A program made the position numbers and the translations under genes. DNA of 19,953 bases. Source: Bacteroidota bacterium. GTDB lineage: Bacteria; Bacteroidota; Bacteroidia; Bacteroidales; UBA1715. Location of the stretch: NCBI GenBank assembly GCA_029266015.1, contig JAJUFK010000007.1, positions 1-19,953 of the forward strand, read 5' to 3'. Shown here one piece after another: positions 6,880 to 16,580 of this stretch. The notes under the pieces were generated by a model. That model was not told where the DNA came from. It saw only the letters and a program-made list of their open reading frames with translations, and searched no databases. How positions within the stretch are numbered: the stretch's first letter is position 1; every line of letters starts with the position of its first letter.

Positions 6880-9800
6880 GTATTGTGTGTATTGTGTGTG
6901 TTGACTCTGCTTCTGAAGTTTGTTCATGATTTTGCATGAATTCTGTTTTTGCATGTTGTGCCAAAAAGTGTAATCGGTTGAATACGTTTACCTCGCTTGT
7001 GCCTCCGTCGAAATCGAGGAATAATAAGTTGGTTTGAGGATAGAGTGTTTTTATGCGTTTTTCTACCCCTTTGGCAACTATGTGGTTTGCAATGCAACCA
7101 AATGGCTGTAAGCTTACCACGTTATGAACGCCTTCTTGTGCAAACGAAATTATTTCGGCAGGAATTAACCAGCCTTCACCAAATTGATTTGCTAAATCAA
7201 GAATTTCTGAAGCATTTTTCGATTCTTGATATATAGAATGTTTAGGACGATAATAGCTGAAATTTGATGCTATTTTCTCTACTTTTTTACAATATTTTTC
7301 AAATTTATTTTCTAAAAAGCCAATGTATAATTTTGTACCCCACGTGGTTTTTGTTAGATTTTTTTCGTGATTAATTTTCATGTTCACAAATTCTTGTATA
7401 AAGAAATCTAATAAATCGGGGAACCGAACTTCAATACCTTGTTTTATTAGCCAATCGGTTACAAACATGTTGGCATAGGGATTATATTTGAGATAAATTT
7501 CACCTACGATACCTATTTGAGGACGAGTACATTGAGGTATAGCTAACTCGTTGTAATCATCAACCGCTTGTTTCAAAAGCTCTAATATTCCTTTACTGTC
7601 GTTTTTGCGAGCCAATTCTACTGCATTTGTCAAATAGGTATTGGTCAATTCTTCGGTTTTGCCCGGAATTTTTTCGCGAATGATTGTAGCATAATGCATT
7701 CTTGAAAGTATATCGCCAAACAATACACCTGCTAATACGATATGTATAATTTTTTTCCACTCTATTTCAAATCCGGGTTGTTCGTTTATGTCATTGCCTG
7801 CGGTTGCTAGCGAAATTACCGGCACAGTGTCGATACCGGCATGGAGTATAGCTTTGCGTATTAATGCTAAATAGTTCGAGGCACGGCATTGCCCTCCTGT
7901 TTGCGACATTACTACTGCGGTATTGTTGAGGTCGTATTTGCCCGATTGCAATGCTTTTACTATATCGCCAACAATAAGGGTAGCAGGATAGCAAATTTCG
8001 TTATTTGCATATCGTAATCCTACTTCTACCGATTCTTTGTTTGACACAGGTAATGTTTCCATGCTATAGCCCATAAGTTCAAACGCAGGTGCTATAAATG
8101 GTGAGTGAAAACGAGTGAAAAATGGACCAATAATATGTTTTTTCTTATCGTGTTCGGTAAATGGGGGAGTTCTCGAAATTTTTGCCGAATCAGACGATGT
8201 AATTTTTGAATCGAGTTCAATAGTAGAAAGTAACGAGCGCAACCGTAACCGCATACTGCCGGTACTATTAATTTCGTCAACTCGAATGAATGTAAATGAT
8301 TTTCCCGATTTTTCGAACAATTCTTTCAATTCGTCGGTTATAAAGCTATCTGGGCCACAACCAAAAGAATTTATTTGTACAAAGTGTACATCGTATTCGG
8401 TGTTGTGAATCACCCACTGTGCTGCCTTCAAAATTCTGTTTGGATAATTCCATTGTGCTACATGCAAATAGTCGGTAAGCGATGTGCCTTCTATATGAAG
8501 CATAATTTCTTCGCTAATTACCGAAGCTCCCAATTCGCAGAGTATATCCGCAGTTTTTTGTTGTACCAAGGGGTCGGTGTGGTAGGGCCTTCCGGCAAGC
8601 ATTATGATTGGTTTTTTGTCCAATTTTGCTCGTTCCAATATGCGAAATCCTTTGAGTCGGTATTGCTCTTTGTAATTCTTTTGTTCAAGCAGAGCGTCTT
8701 TAAATGCTCGTTCAAATGTAAATCGCGATACTCCTAATTTTTTGAGATACTGCCAGCAATTTTTCTTAAGCAGATGTTCGTCTCTAAACGAAATTACCGG
8801 CTTGTCTATAGGTATATTGTTGCGTTTATTTTTAGGGATAGAACTTTTGAGTACTTCCGAATAGCTTGAAACTATTGGACAATTATAGCTGTTTTTAGCC
8901 TCGGGGTGTTCGTTTTCTTCATAAATTACAAGAGGGTAAAAAATTCGGTCAACTTGTTTTTCAACTAAATTCAATACATGTCCGTGTGCTAATTTCGCGG
9001 GGAAACAAATATTGTCGGCCATTATAGTGCCTTGTCCTTTTTCGAATATTTTGGTAGTAGATTCGTCTGACAATTGTACCGAAATGCCCGATTTGGTGAA
9101 CAATGTATTCCAAAACGGATAATTGGAGTACATACCCAATATTCTTGGTATACCAATAGTAAGAGGTCGTTTGTTATATAGAGCTTGTTGTTCGCGGTTA
9201 AATAATATGTCATATTTGTATTCATAAATATTTTCGCCACGTTTTTTGTGTTGCCCTTTGGAACTAAATACTTTTTCGCATTTATTTCCCGAATAGTGAA
9301 TGTTGTCTTTGTTAAATGTAAATTTTGTTACAATACAATTGTTATTACAACCTTTGCAGGTAATTTGTCGGCTATCGTATTCTAATGCATTGTAACGGTT
9401 TTCGTACGAAACGCAGCATGAGTCTGTTGGGTTTTTAGTCCATATTTCGTAACTGTAATACGCAGCACCCAAAGCACCCATAAGTTCAGGAAAATTGGTA
9501 GTATATATAGGTTTTTGTGTGATAACCTCCATTGCTCGAAAAACCGATGGATTTTTGAATGTGCCGCCTTGAACCATAATTGCATTGCCCAACACGTTCA
9601 TGTCTTTGATTTGCAATACTTTGTTTAATGCATTTTTTATAACAGAATATGCCAATCCTGCGGCAATTTCAGATATTTCTGCCCCTTCTTTGAGCGATTG
9701 TTTTACTTGTGAATTCATAAAAACAGTGCATCGCGACCCTAAATCACAAGGGTTTTGTGCAGAGCAGGCAAGTGTGCCGAAATCTTGTGCCGAATAGGAG

Positions 9801-11179
9801 AGGGTTTGCGCAAAATTTTGAATAAACGATCCACAGCCCGAAGAACATGCTTCGTTGATTTCGATAGATTGAATAGCACCATTTTTTATAAAAATTGCTT
9901 TCATATCTTGACCTCCAATATCGAGTATAAACGATACGTCGGGATTAATTTTTTGTGCTGCAGTAGTGTGTGCGATAGTTTCTACTATGCCATCGTCTAT
10001 ATTAAATGCTGCGTGAAGTAAATCTTCGCCATAGCCTGTAACTGTCGAGCGGAGTATTGTTATTTGTTCGGTTCCTATATGTTTTGCACAAGCCTCTATA
10101 CCTTGAATAGCAGCTTGTATGGGGTTGCCATTGTTGGTGCCGTAGTGTTGAGCTATGAGTTCGGCTTGTTCGTTCAAAAATACCACTTTGGTAGTGGTAG
10201 AACCACTGTCGATACCCAAAAATATTGAAATAGGTGTTTTTTTGTCTTCAATGTTTTTTTGTGGTATCGAGAGTATTTTTTGCTGTTGTTTCCAGTTTGC
10301 AAATACCGTTTCGGAAGAAAATAGTGGTTCTAAACGGTTTTTTGTAATATTTTGAGTTTTATGAGTTATGGCAGAAATGATTGATGAAAATGATTGTTTT
10401 TGTAAAGTGTGTGCGTGTAAACTTGCTCCCCATGCCGGAAAAAACTGTCCGTATTCAGGTACTGTAGCGGAAGTTGCATTGTGTTGTAATAACGAATTAA
10501 AGGCATTTTGTAATGATTCAATAAATGTAAGTGGGCCACCGGTAAATAGTATGTGCGGGTGAATTTCGACACCACGAGCCAATGAATTTACTACTTGTAA
10601 GCTCACCGCATGAAATACCGATGCTGCTATGTCTGCCAATGGAACTTTTCTGCTTATTAAATTTTGCACATCGGTTTTGGCAAATACTCCACAACGCGAT
10701 GCAATAGGGTATATGGTAGTATGTTGCTTTGCCAAAGCATCGAGTTCGCTTGTGTCTACGTTAAGCAACGATGCTATTTGGTCAATAAAAGCTCCGGTAC
10801 CACCGGCACAACTACCATTCATGCGAATATCGGGAGCTTTATTTTTTTCGAAAAATATAATTTTAGCATCTTCGCCACCTATGTCAATAAGCGTTTTGGT
10901 ATGAGGATATTTTTTTTGAATTACGGTAGACGAAGCAATTACTTCTTGCACAAACGGTAATGCATGTTGTTCGGCTACGCCCATGCCTGCACTGCCCGTA
11001 AAGCAAATAGATATATCAGAATCATTGGGGAATTGCAATTGTATATCCTGTAAAATTTCGAGAATATGTTCGAGAATACGTGCTTTGTGCCGTTGGTAGC
11101 GGGAATATATAATTACACCGGAATCGTTTGTTACTATGGCTTTGGCTGTAGTGGAACCAATATCAAATCCTATATTCAA
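6872..11179 (-). CDS. Fused acyl-CoA dehydratase activase (two BadF/HgdC ATPase repeats + DUF2229 + D-component-like C-terminus)
   Basis: This 1435-residue cytoplasmic protein has two ASKHA-type ATPase repeats. Repeat 1 (1-260) has GFDIGSTTAK, IDIGGEDAK and SCAGGTGAF. Repeat 2 (318-580) has GIDSGSTTTKVV, LDIGGQDMK and EACSSGCGSF. HgdC-type activators hydrolyse ATP to drive an electron from a [4Fe-4S] cluster into 2-hydroxyacyl-CoA dehydratases. Cluster-ligand candidates are Cys124/Cys163 in repeat 1 and Cys445/Cys484 in repeat 2. A Cys-rich linker (608, 611, 615, 634) leads into a DUF2229 region (about 672-900, TIGIPRILGMYSNYPFW). A C-terminal half similar to the dehydratase D component follows (ICFPAK 724-729, GRPYHTDP, FGCGPDSF, GGQCRA, QPFGCIANH). 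Such giant fusions are usual in Bacteroidota and other anaerobes, but their substrate is unknown. No HgdA/HgdB genes are adjacent. It has its own promoter 117 bases downstream of trmD and is coupled to the DUF2797 gene. Confidence 0.85.
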   Translation of the reverse strand: MNIGFDIGSTTAKAIVTNDSGVIIYSRYQRHKARILEHILEILQDIQLQFPNDSDISICFTGSAGMGVAEQHALPFVQEVIASSTVIQKKYPHTKTLIDIGGEDAKIIFFEKNKAPDIRMNGSCAGGTGAFIDQIASLLNVDTSELDALAKQHTTIYPIASRCGVFAKTDVQNLISRKVPLADIAASVFHAVSLQVVNSLARGVEIHPHILFTGGPLTFIESLQNAFNSLLQHNATSATVPEYGQFFPAWGASLHAHTLQKQSFSSIISAITHKTQNITKNRLEPLFSSETVFANWKQQQKILSIPQKNIEDKKTPISIFLGIDSGSTTTKVVFLNEQAELIAQHYGTNNGNPIQAAIQGIEACAKHIGTEQITILRSTVTGYGEDLLHAAFNIDDGIVETIAHTTAAQKINPDVSFILDIGGQDMKAIFIKNGAIQSIEINEACSSGCGSFIQNFAQTLSYSAQDFGTLACSAQNPCDLGSRCTVFMNSQVKQSLKEGAEISEIAAGLAYSVIKNALNKVLQIKDMNVLGNAIMVQGGTFKNPSVFRAMEVITQKPIYTTNFPELMGALGAAYYSYEIWTKNPTDSCCVSYENRYNALEYDSRQITCKGCNNNCIVTKFTFNKDNIHYSGNKCEKVFSSKGQHKKRGENIYEYKYDILFNREQQALYNKRPLTIGIPRILGMYSNYPFWNTLFTKSGISVQLSDESTTKIFEKGQGTIMADNICFPAKLAHGHVLNLVEKQVDRIFYPLVIYEENEHPEAKNSYNCPIVSSYSEVLKSSIPKNKRNNIPIDKPVISFRDEHLLKKNCWQYLKKLGVSRFTFERAFKDALLEQKNYKEQYRLKGFRILERAKLDKKPIIMLAGRPYHTDPLVQQKTADILCELGASVISEEIMLHIEGTSLTDYLHVAQWNYPNRILKAAQWVIHNTEYDVHFVQINSFGCGPDSFITDELKELFEKSGKSFTFIRVDEINSTGSMRLRLRSLLSTIELDSKITSSDSAKISRTPPFTEHDKKKHIIGPFFTRFHSPFIAPAFELMGYSMETLPVSNKESVEVGLRYANNEICYPATLIVGDIVKALQSGKYDLNNTAVVMSQTGGQCRASNYLALIRKAILHAGIDTVPVISLATAGNDINEQPGFEIEWKKIIHIVLAGVLFGDILSRMHYATIIREKIPGKTEELTNTYLTNAVELARKNDSKGILELLKQAVDDYNELAIPQCTRPQIGIVGEIYLKYNPYANMFVTDWLIKQGIEVRFPDLLDFFIQEFVNMKINHEKNLTKTTWGTKLYIGFLENKFEKYCKKVEKIASNFSYYRPKHSIYQESKNASEILDLANQFGEGWLIPAEIISFAQEGVHNVVSLQPFGCIANHIVAKGVEKRIKTLYPQTNLLFLDFDGGTSEVNVFNRLHFLAQHAKTEFMQNHEQTSEAESTHTIHTIHE
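6881..6898. repeat. 9-bp tandem repeat at the activase/DUF2797 junction
   Basis: Two perfect copies of tattgtgtg (6881-6889, 6890-6898) are followed by a partial tg-rich copy. They encode the terminal THTIHTIHE of the activase and lie directly before the DUF2797 start codon. The 9-base period keeps frame in both genes. Confidence 0.6.
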
Positions 11180-11199
11180 AATATAATCATTTAGTTATG

Positions 11200-11230
11200 C
11201 AAATCTATATTGTTTTTTGTTGTGTGCAAA
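11200..11230 (-). promoter_or_regulatory. Promoter of the activase gene
   Basis: On the minus strand TTTG (11230-11227), a 19-base spacer and TAGATTTG (11207-11200) match the Bacteroidota primary-sigma consensus TTTG / TAnnTTTG. The predicted transcript would start near 11192, about 13 bases before the ATG at 11179. This is the best promoter match in the window. Confidence 0.55.
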
Positions 11231-11296
11231 ACTTCGTGTTTAAATTTTTTGCGCTTGTTTATATTTTGTGGTATAGATTTTAGGATGAGTCATATA

Positions 11297-11974
11297 TTAA
11301 TCCTCTAACAAATCCGGTCGCAATAATCGTGTTCGTTCTAAAGATTGGTCGAGTTGCCATTTTTCAATTTCTTTGGTATTGCCCGATAAAAGTATTTCGG
11401 GAACCTTCCACTCGTTAAATACTTCGGGTCGGGTGTACACAGGTGGAGCAAGTAAATTGTCTTGAAACGAATCGTTAAGAGCAGAACTTATATCAGACAT
11501 AGCATCGGGTAAAAGTCGTACAACACTGTCTGCAATTACAGCAGCAGCAAGTTCGCCTCCGGTTATTACATAATCGCCAATCGATAGTTCTTTGGTAACC
11601 ATATGTTCGCGAATACGATGGTCTATACCTTTATAATGACCACAAATAATTATTATATTTTGCAAAAGCGACAATGAGTTGGCAGTTTTTTGATTAAACT
11701 GAGCTCCATCGGGTGTTACATATATAATTTCATCGTATTTCCGTTGCGATTGTAATTCTTGAATACATCGGTAAATAGGTTCAATTTGTAACACCATACC
11801 TGCACCTCCGCCAAATTGATAGTCGTCTACACGTTTATGTTTGTCGGTACTGTAATCGCGTATGTCGTGCACCACAATTGTAGCAATTCCTTTTTGCTGA
11901 GCTCGTTTGAGAATAGAGGTCTCAAATGGGCTCGTTAATAGTTGAGGTAGCACTGTGAGAATATCTATACGCAT
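11297..11974 (-). CDS. trmD: tRNA (guanine-37-N1)-methyltransferase
   Basis: The 225-residue protein is the expected length for TrmD, the SPOUT-class enzyme that uses S-adenosylmethionine to methylate N1 of G37 in tRNAs reading CNN codons, which prevents +1 frameshifting. The family signatures are all present: [10 protein letters not shown] at the start, [11 protein letters not shown] (50-60), the trefoil-knot SAM-binding block [10 protein letters not shown] (111-120), [16 protein letters not shown] (130-145), RLLPD with Arg153, DSF with the probable catalytic Asp168, YTRPEV (180-185) and VPEILLSGN (191-199). The ATG at 11974 gives the canonical N-terminus. It is divergent from the DUF349 gene and upstream of the activase on the same strand, with 117 bases between them. 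It acts in the cytoplasm and is normally essential or near-essential. Confidence 0.97.
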   Translation of the reverse strand: MRIDILTVLPQLLTSPFETSILKRAQQKGIATIVVHDIRDYSTDKHKRVDDYQFGGGAGMVLQIEPIYRCIQELQSQRKYDEIIYVTPDGAQFNQKTANSLSLLQNIIIICGHYKGIDHRIREHMVTKELSIGDYVITGGELAAAVIADSVVRLLPDAMSDISSALNDSFQDNLLAPPVYTRPEVFNEWKVPEILLSGNTKEIEKWQLDQSLERTRLLRPDLLED

Positions 11975-12021
11975 ATTTGTTACTGTTAAAAAAAAAAAAA
12001 TAAAACTTACTGTTTCACAAG

Positions 12022-12029
12022 CAAAATTA
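12022..12029 (-). promoter_or_regulatory. Candidate -7 element for trmD
   Basis: The minus strand reads TAATTTTG (12029-12022), a TAnnTTTG match. It would start a transcript near 12015 with a leader of about 40 bases that carries a run of 13 U. No TTTG is seen at -33, so confidence is modest. Confidence 0.35.
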
Positions 12030-12056
12030 TATATTTTTGTGAGATAAAAAGTAAAG

Positions 12057-12088
12057 TTGGCATAAACGTTTTTTTAATACTATATTTG
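12057..12088 (+). promoter_or_regulatory. Candidate promoter of the DUF349-lipoprotein-pyrG operon
   Basis: TTG (12057-12059), a 21-base spacer and TATATTTG (12081-12088) fit the Bacteroidota TTG-N17-23-TAnnTTTG pattern. The start would be near 12095, about 30 bases before the ATG at 12127. A second -7-like element, TATTTTTG, lies at 12032-12039. Confidence 0.45.
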
Positions 12089-12126
12089 TAATTATTATAA
12101 AATATTGTATTTCGTAAGAATTATAT

Positions 12127-13995
12127 ATGAATGTAGAACAAGAACATAGTAATCCTATTGAGCAAATAAACGATAGTGAAACATCTATTGTAGAGAATAT
12201 TTCTCATTCTCAAGTTATTAAAGAATTGGAAAATAGACAAGAATTGCAAGAGGAGGCAGAAACTCATACATATATATATGATTTGAATTTGCAACAATTA
12301 GTTGATGAAATTATTAAATATAATGCTAAGGATACAGTTTTGAAGCATAGAACACGTATAGAGCTTATACGTGCTGAATTTTATAAAAAATTAAAACAAG
12401 ATTCAGAAAATGCCAAAAATCTTTTTATACAAAATGGTGGAGAACCAAAGAATTTTGTGTATTTAAATCCTATAGAACAAGATTTTAAACGTGTGTATTC
12501 TTCAATAAAAGAATTTAAAGCAGAATTGTTACAAGAAGCTGAACGTGAAAAACAATTAAATCTACAAAAACGTCTTGCGATAATTGAAGAATTAAAAGAA
12601 TTAGTTACCAAACAAGAATCGTCAGGAAAAACATTTAATGAATTTAAAAGTATTCAAGAACGTTGGCGAGCTATAGGAGCTATTCCACAATCCGAAATAA
12701 AGTCGATTTGGGAACAATATCATCATCATGTAGGAGTGTTTTATGATTATATTAAAATTAATAAGGCACTGAGGGATTTAGATTTAAAGAAAAATTTAGA
12801 AGCAAAAATACAATTGTGCGAAAAGGCCGAGGCATTGTTGCTTGAACCACAAATCGTAAAGGCGTTTGCTCAATTACAAAAATTACATGATTTGTGGAGA
12901 GAAGTTGGTCCGGTAGCCGATGAAAAAAAAGATGAAATTTGGAATAGATTTAAAGAAGCAACAAATAAATTAAATAAAGCTCATCAAGAATATTTTGCTC
13001 AACTCAAAGAACAAGAAAAAACTAATTACGAATTAAAATCAGGATTGTGTGAAAGAGTTGAACACATGCTTGAGCAAGAATTTACAACATTAAAACAATG
13101 GAATGAAGCTGCTGAGGAAATTTCTGCAATTCAAAAAACGTGGAAAACAATAGGATTTGCTCCTCATAAATATAATACTGCCGTATATGAACGATTTTGC
13201 AAGGCATGTGATGATTTTTTTGCTAAAAAACGAGAGTTTTTTCTTACGGTAAAAGAAGAAGAAGATGTAAACAAGCAAAAACGTATTGATATATGTGTGC
13301 AGGCAGAACAAATGAAGACAAGAACCGATTGGAAACAAGCAACACAAGATTTTTTGGATTTACAACAAGCTTGGAAAGGAATTGGTCCTGTTTCGCATAA
13401 AGAATCTACAAAATTGTGGAATAGATTTAGAGCTGCATGTGACGAGTTTTTTAATGCAAGGCAACAATTTTATAAAGATAAGGAAAGCGAGCAACAGACA
13501 AATTATCAATTGAAGCTTGCTTTAATTGAAAAAATTAAAAATATACAAACAGATTTAAAGCCTCAAGATAAATTGCTTGCATTACAAGCATTGCAAAAAG
13601 AATGGACGGAAATAGGATTTGTGCCTGCAAAAAAGAAAGATGCATTGCAAAAACAATATAAAGAAGCCGTGCAAAAACAATTTGATGCCATTCAATTACC
13701 TACCGAACAAAAACAGAAAGCATTGCTTGAAGTAAAAGTGCATACTATGCTTACCGATTCAAAAGGTGATGATATGATTCATGCAGAAATTGCCAAATTA
13801 CAAAATAGAATTCGTGTTATAGAAGGTGAAATTAGTGTGCTCGAAAATAATATAGGTTTCTTTTCGAAAAGTAAAAATTCAGAGAAAATTATTGAAGATT
13901 TTAATAAAAAGGTAGCAATAGGTAAAGAAGAAATTGAAAGTATAAAACAACAAATACGTGTAATTAAATCAATCAAGCAACAAGACGAAAAATAA
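12127..13995 (+). CDS. DUF349 repeat protein (five repeats)
   Basis: The 622-residue protein is Lys/Glu/Gln-rich, without signal peptide or membrane segment. Five DUF349 repeats are marked by a WxxIG/WxxVG signature: WRAIG (180), WREVG (257), WKTIG (339), WKGIG (416) and WTEIG (493). Successive spacings are 77, 82, 77 and 77 residues. Each is followed by a helix with a W/Y-x-R/Q-F or similar pattern (for example WNRFKEA, WNRFRAACDEFF). An acidic N-terminal region (1-45) precedes them, and residues 545-620 look like a coiled coil. The molecular role of DUF349 proteins is not established; all-helical scaffolds or nucleic-acid-associated functions have been considered. It begins the rightward gene run, with the lipoprotein starting 5 bases after its stop. 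The ATG at 12127 lies about 30 bases after a good -7 element. Confidence 0.88.
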   Translation: MNVEQEHSNPIEQINDSETSIVENISHSQVIKELENRQELQEEAETHTYIYDLNLQQLVDEIIKYNAKDTVLKHRTRIELIRAEFYKKLKQDSENAKNLFIQNGGEPKNFVYLNPIEQDFKRVYSSIKEFKAELLQEAEREKQLNLQKRLAIIEELKELVTKQESSGKTFNEFKSIQERWRAIGAIPQSEIKSIWEQYHHHVGVFYDYIKINKALRDLDLKKNLEAKIQLCEKAEALLLEPQIVKAFAQLQKLHDLWREVGPVADEKKDEIWNRFKEATNKLNKAHQEYFAQLKEQEKTNYELKSGLCERVEHMLEQEFTTLKQWNEAAEEISAIQKTWKTIGFAPHKYNTAVYERFCKACDDFFAKKREFFLTVKEEEDVNKQKRIDICVQAEQMKTRTDWKQATQDFLDLQQAWKGIGPVSHKESTKLWNRFRAACDEFFNARQQFYKDKESEQQTNYQLKLALIEKIKNIQTDLKPQDKLLALQALQKEWTEIGFVPAKKKDALQKQYKEAVQKQFDAIQLPTEQKQKALLEVKVHTMLTDSKGDDMIHAEIAKLQNRIRVIEGEISVLENNIGFFSKSKNSEKIIEDFNKKVAIGKEEIESIKQQIRVIKSIKQQDEK

Positions 13996-14000
13996 AAGCA

Positions 14001-14855
14001 ATGAAAAATATTTTACTTTATATTGTATCTGTTATCGTTTTACTTTCGTGCGAAGCAAAACAATCCGATTCTTCACAATCTTTTTCCAATAAAACAAAAG
14101 ATGCGTCTGTTGCCGAAGAGTTAAAAAGACTTGGATTGCCCGAAAAATTAGATTTTTTGATAGATAATTTGGTGCTTTCCGATAATATGATTATGACGCT
14201 GTCATCAGATACTACTATCTATAACGCAACATTGTTAAACAACAATGAAAATGCAAAATTATATACAACCAGTCGTTCTAAAGCAGTAAATTTAGGTGTA
14301 TATGGCGCCGATTTGAATTATTTAATTCATTTTGGTCAATCACAATTTTCTATTAAATATATGGTGGTTTCTAAACAATTGGCAGACCAAATTGGTGTGG
14401 CAATGGCTTTTGATCAGGAAACAATGGATGAATATCAGTCAAATGTTGAGAATAAAGACTCTTTAATAAATATCATTTTTTTAGCATATGACAATGTGAA
14501 AAAAATGCTCAAAAGTGAAGATCAATTTTTGCTTTCTACGCTTGTAATTGTGGGTAGTTGGATAGAAAATATGTATATAACAACCGAATTATTACCATAT
14601 TTCAAATCACGTCAGGCCAAAGCAAAGCTTGCAACCAAAATAGTTCAACAACATGATTATTTACAAAAAATGATAGAATTGTTGAGCAATTTGAATGAAG
14701 GTGATAATATGTATGTGAATGAAATTTTACAAGATTTGAAGAAAATAGATGCGATATATGTGAGTTTTGGCGATAAACTATTAGTTGAAGATGATATAAA
14801 ATTGCTCAATACTCAAATAGAAGAAATGCGGTTAAAAATTATTAAAGTTCAATAA
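14001..14855 (+). CDS. Putative lipoprotein, uncharacterised
   Basis: The 284-residue product has a lipoprotein signal: Lys2, hydrophobic residues 4-15, and LLSC with the lipidated cysteine at 17. A Ser/Lys-rich tether (18-36) and a mostly helical body follow. Distinctive blocks are NLGVYGADLNY (97-107), IGVAMAFD (131-138) and VIVGSWIENMYI (182-193). From memory these recur in an unnamed family of Bacteroidota lipoproteins, but I cannot name a function. It starts 5 bases after the DUF349 stop and ends 27 bases before pyrG, so all three are probably co-transcribed. Expected location is the periplasmic face of the inner or outer membrane. There is no catalytic motif that I recognise. Confidence 0.82.
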   Translation: MKNILLYIVSVIVLLSCEAKQSDSSQSFSNKTKDASVAEELKRLGLPEKLDFLIDNLVLSDNMIMTLSSDTTIYNATLLNNNENAKLYTTSRSKAVNLGVYGADLNYLIHFGQSQFSIKYMVVSKQLADQIGVAMAFDQETMDEYQSNVENKDSLINIIFLAYDNVKKMLKSEDQFLLSTLVIVGSWIENMYITTELLPYFKSRQAKAKLATKIVQQHDYLQKMIELLSNLNEGDNMYVNEILQDLKKIDAIYVSFGDKLLVEDDIKLLNTQIEEMRLKIIKVQ

Positions 14856-16499
<1,644 letters not shown>

Positions 16500-16547
16500 T
16501 TCAAATAAAATAAGTGTGATACCTATTATGCATTAGTAAGTTTTTTT

Positions 16548-16555
16548 TACTTTTG
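16548..16555 (+). promoter_or_regulatory. Candidate -7 element for yidC
   Basis: TACTTTTG matches TAnnTTTG and predicts a start near 16562, about 19 bases before the yidC ATG, in the 81-base gap after pyrG. No clear TTTG lies at -33, so yidC may be expressed both from here and by read-through from pyrG. Confidence 0.4.
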
Positions 16556-16580
16556 CCTTTCAATTTTTAATAATATAACA

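Noticed and set aside
6880..6954. Longer DUF2797 start at 6954
   Set aside because: The extra 25 residues lie wholly inside the activase coding sequence, are Gln/His/Thr-rich because of the repeat, and precede the typical family N-terminus.
8092..10960. Many 60-120-codon frames on both strands inside the activase gene
   Set aside because: All are shadows of the strongly conserved 1435-residue frame.
11988..12000. Run of 13 A between trmD and the DUF349 gene, as a phase-variation tract
   Set aside because: It lies in the trmD leader, outside any reading frame. Such runs are expected by chance in AT-rich intergenic DNA, and trmD is not a usual phase-variable gene.
16535..16554. Weak hairpin agtaa...ttact before yidC as a pyrG terminator
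   Set aside because: The stem is only 5 bp with no G/C clamp, and the sequence is better explained by the TACTTTTG promoter element.
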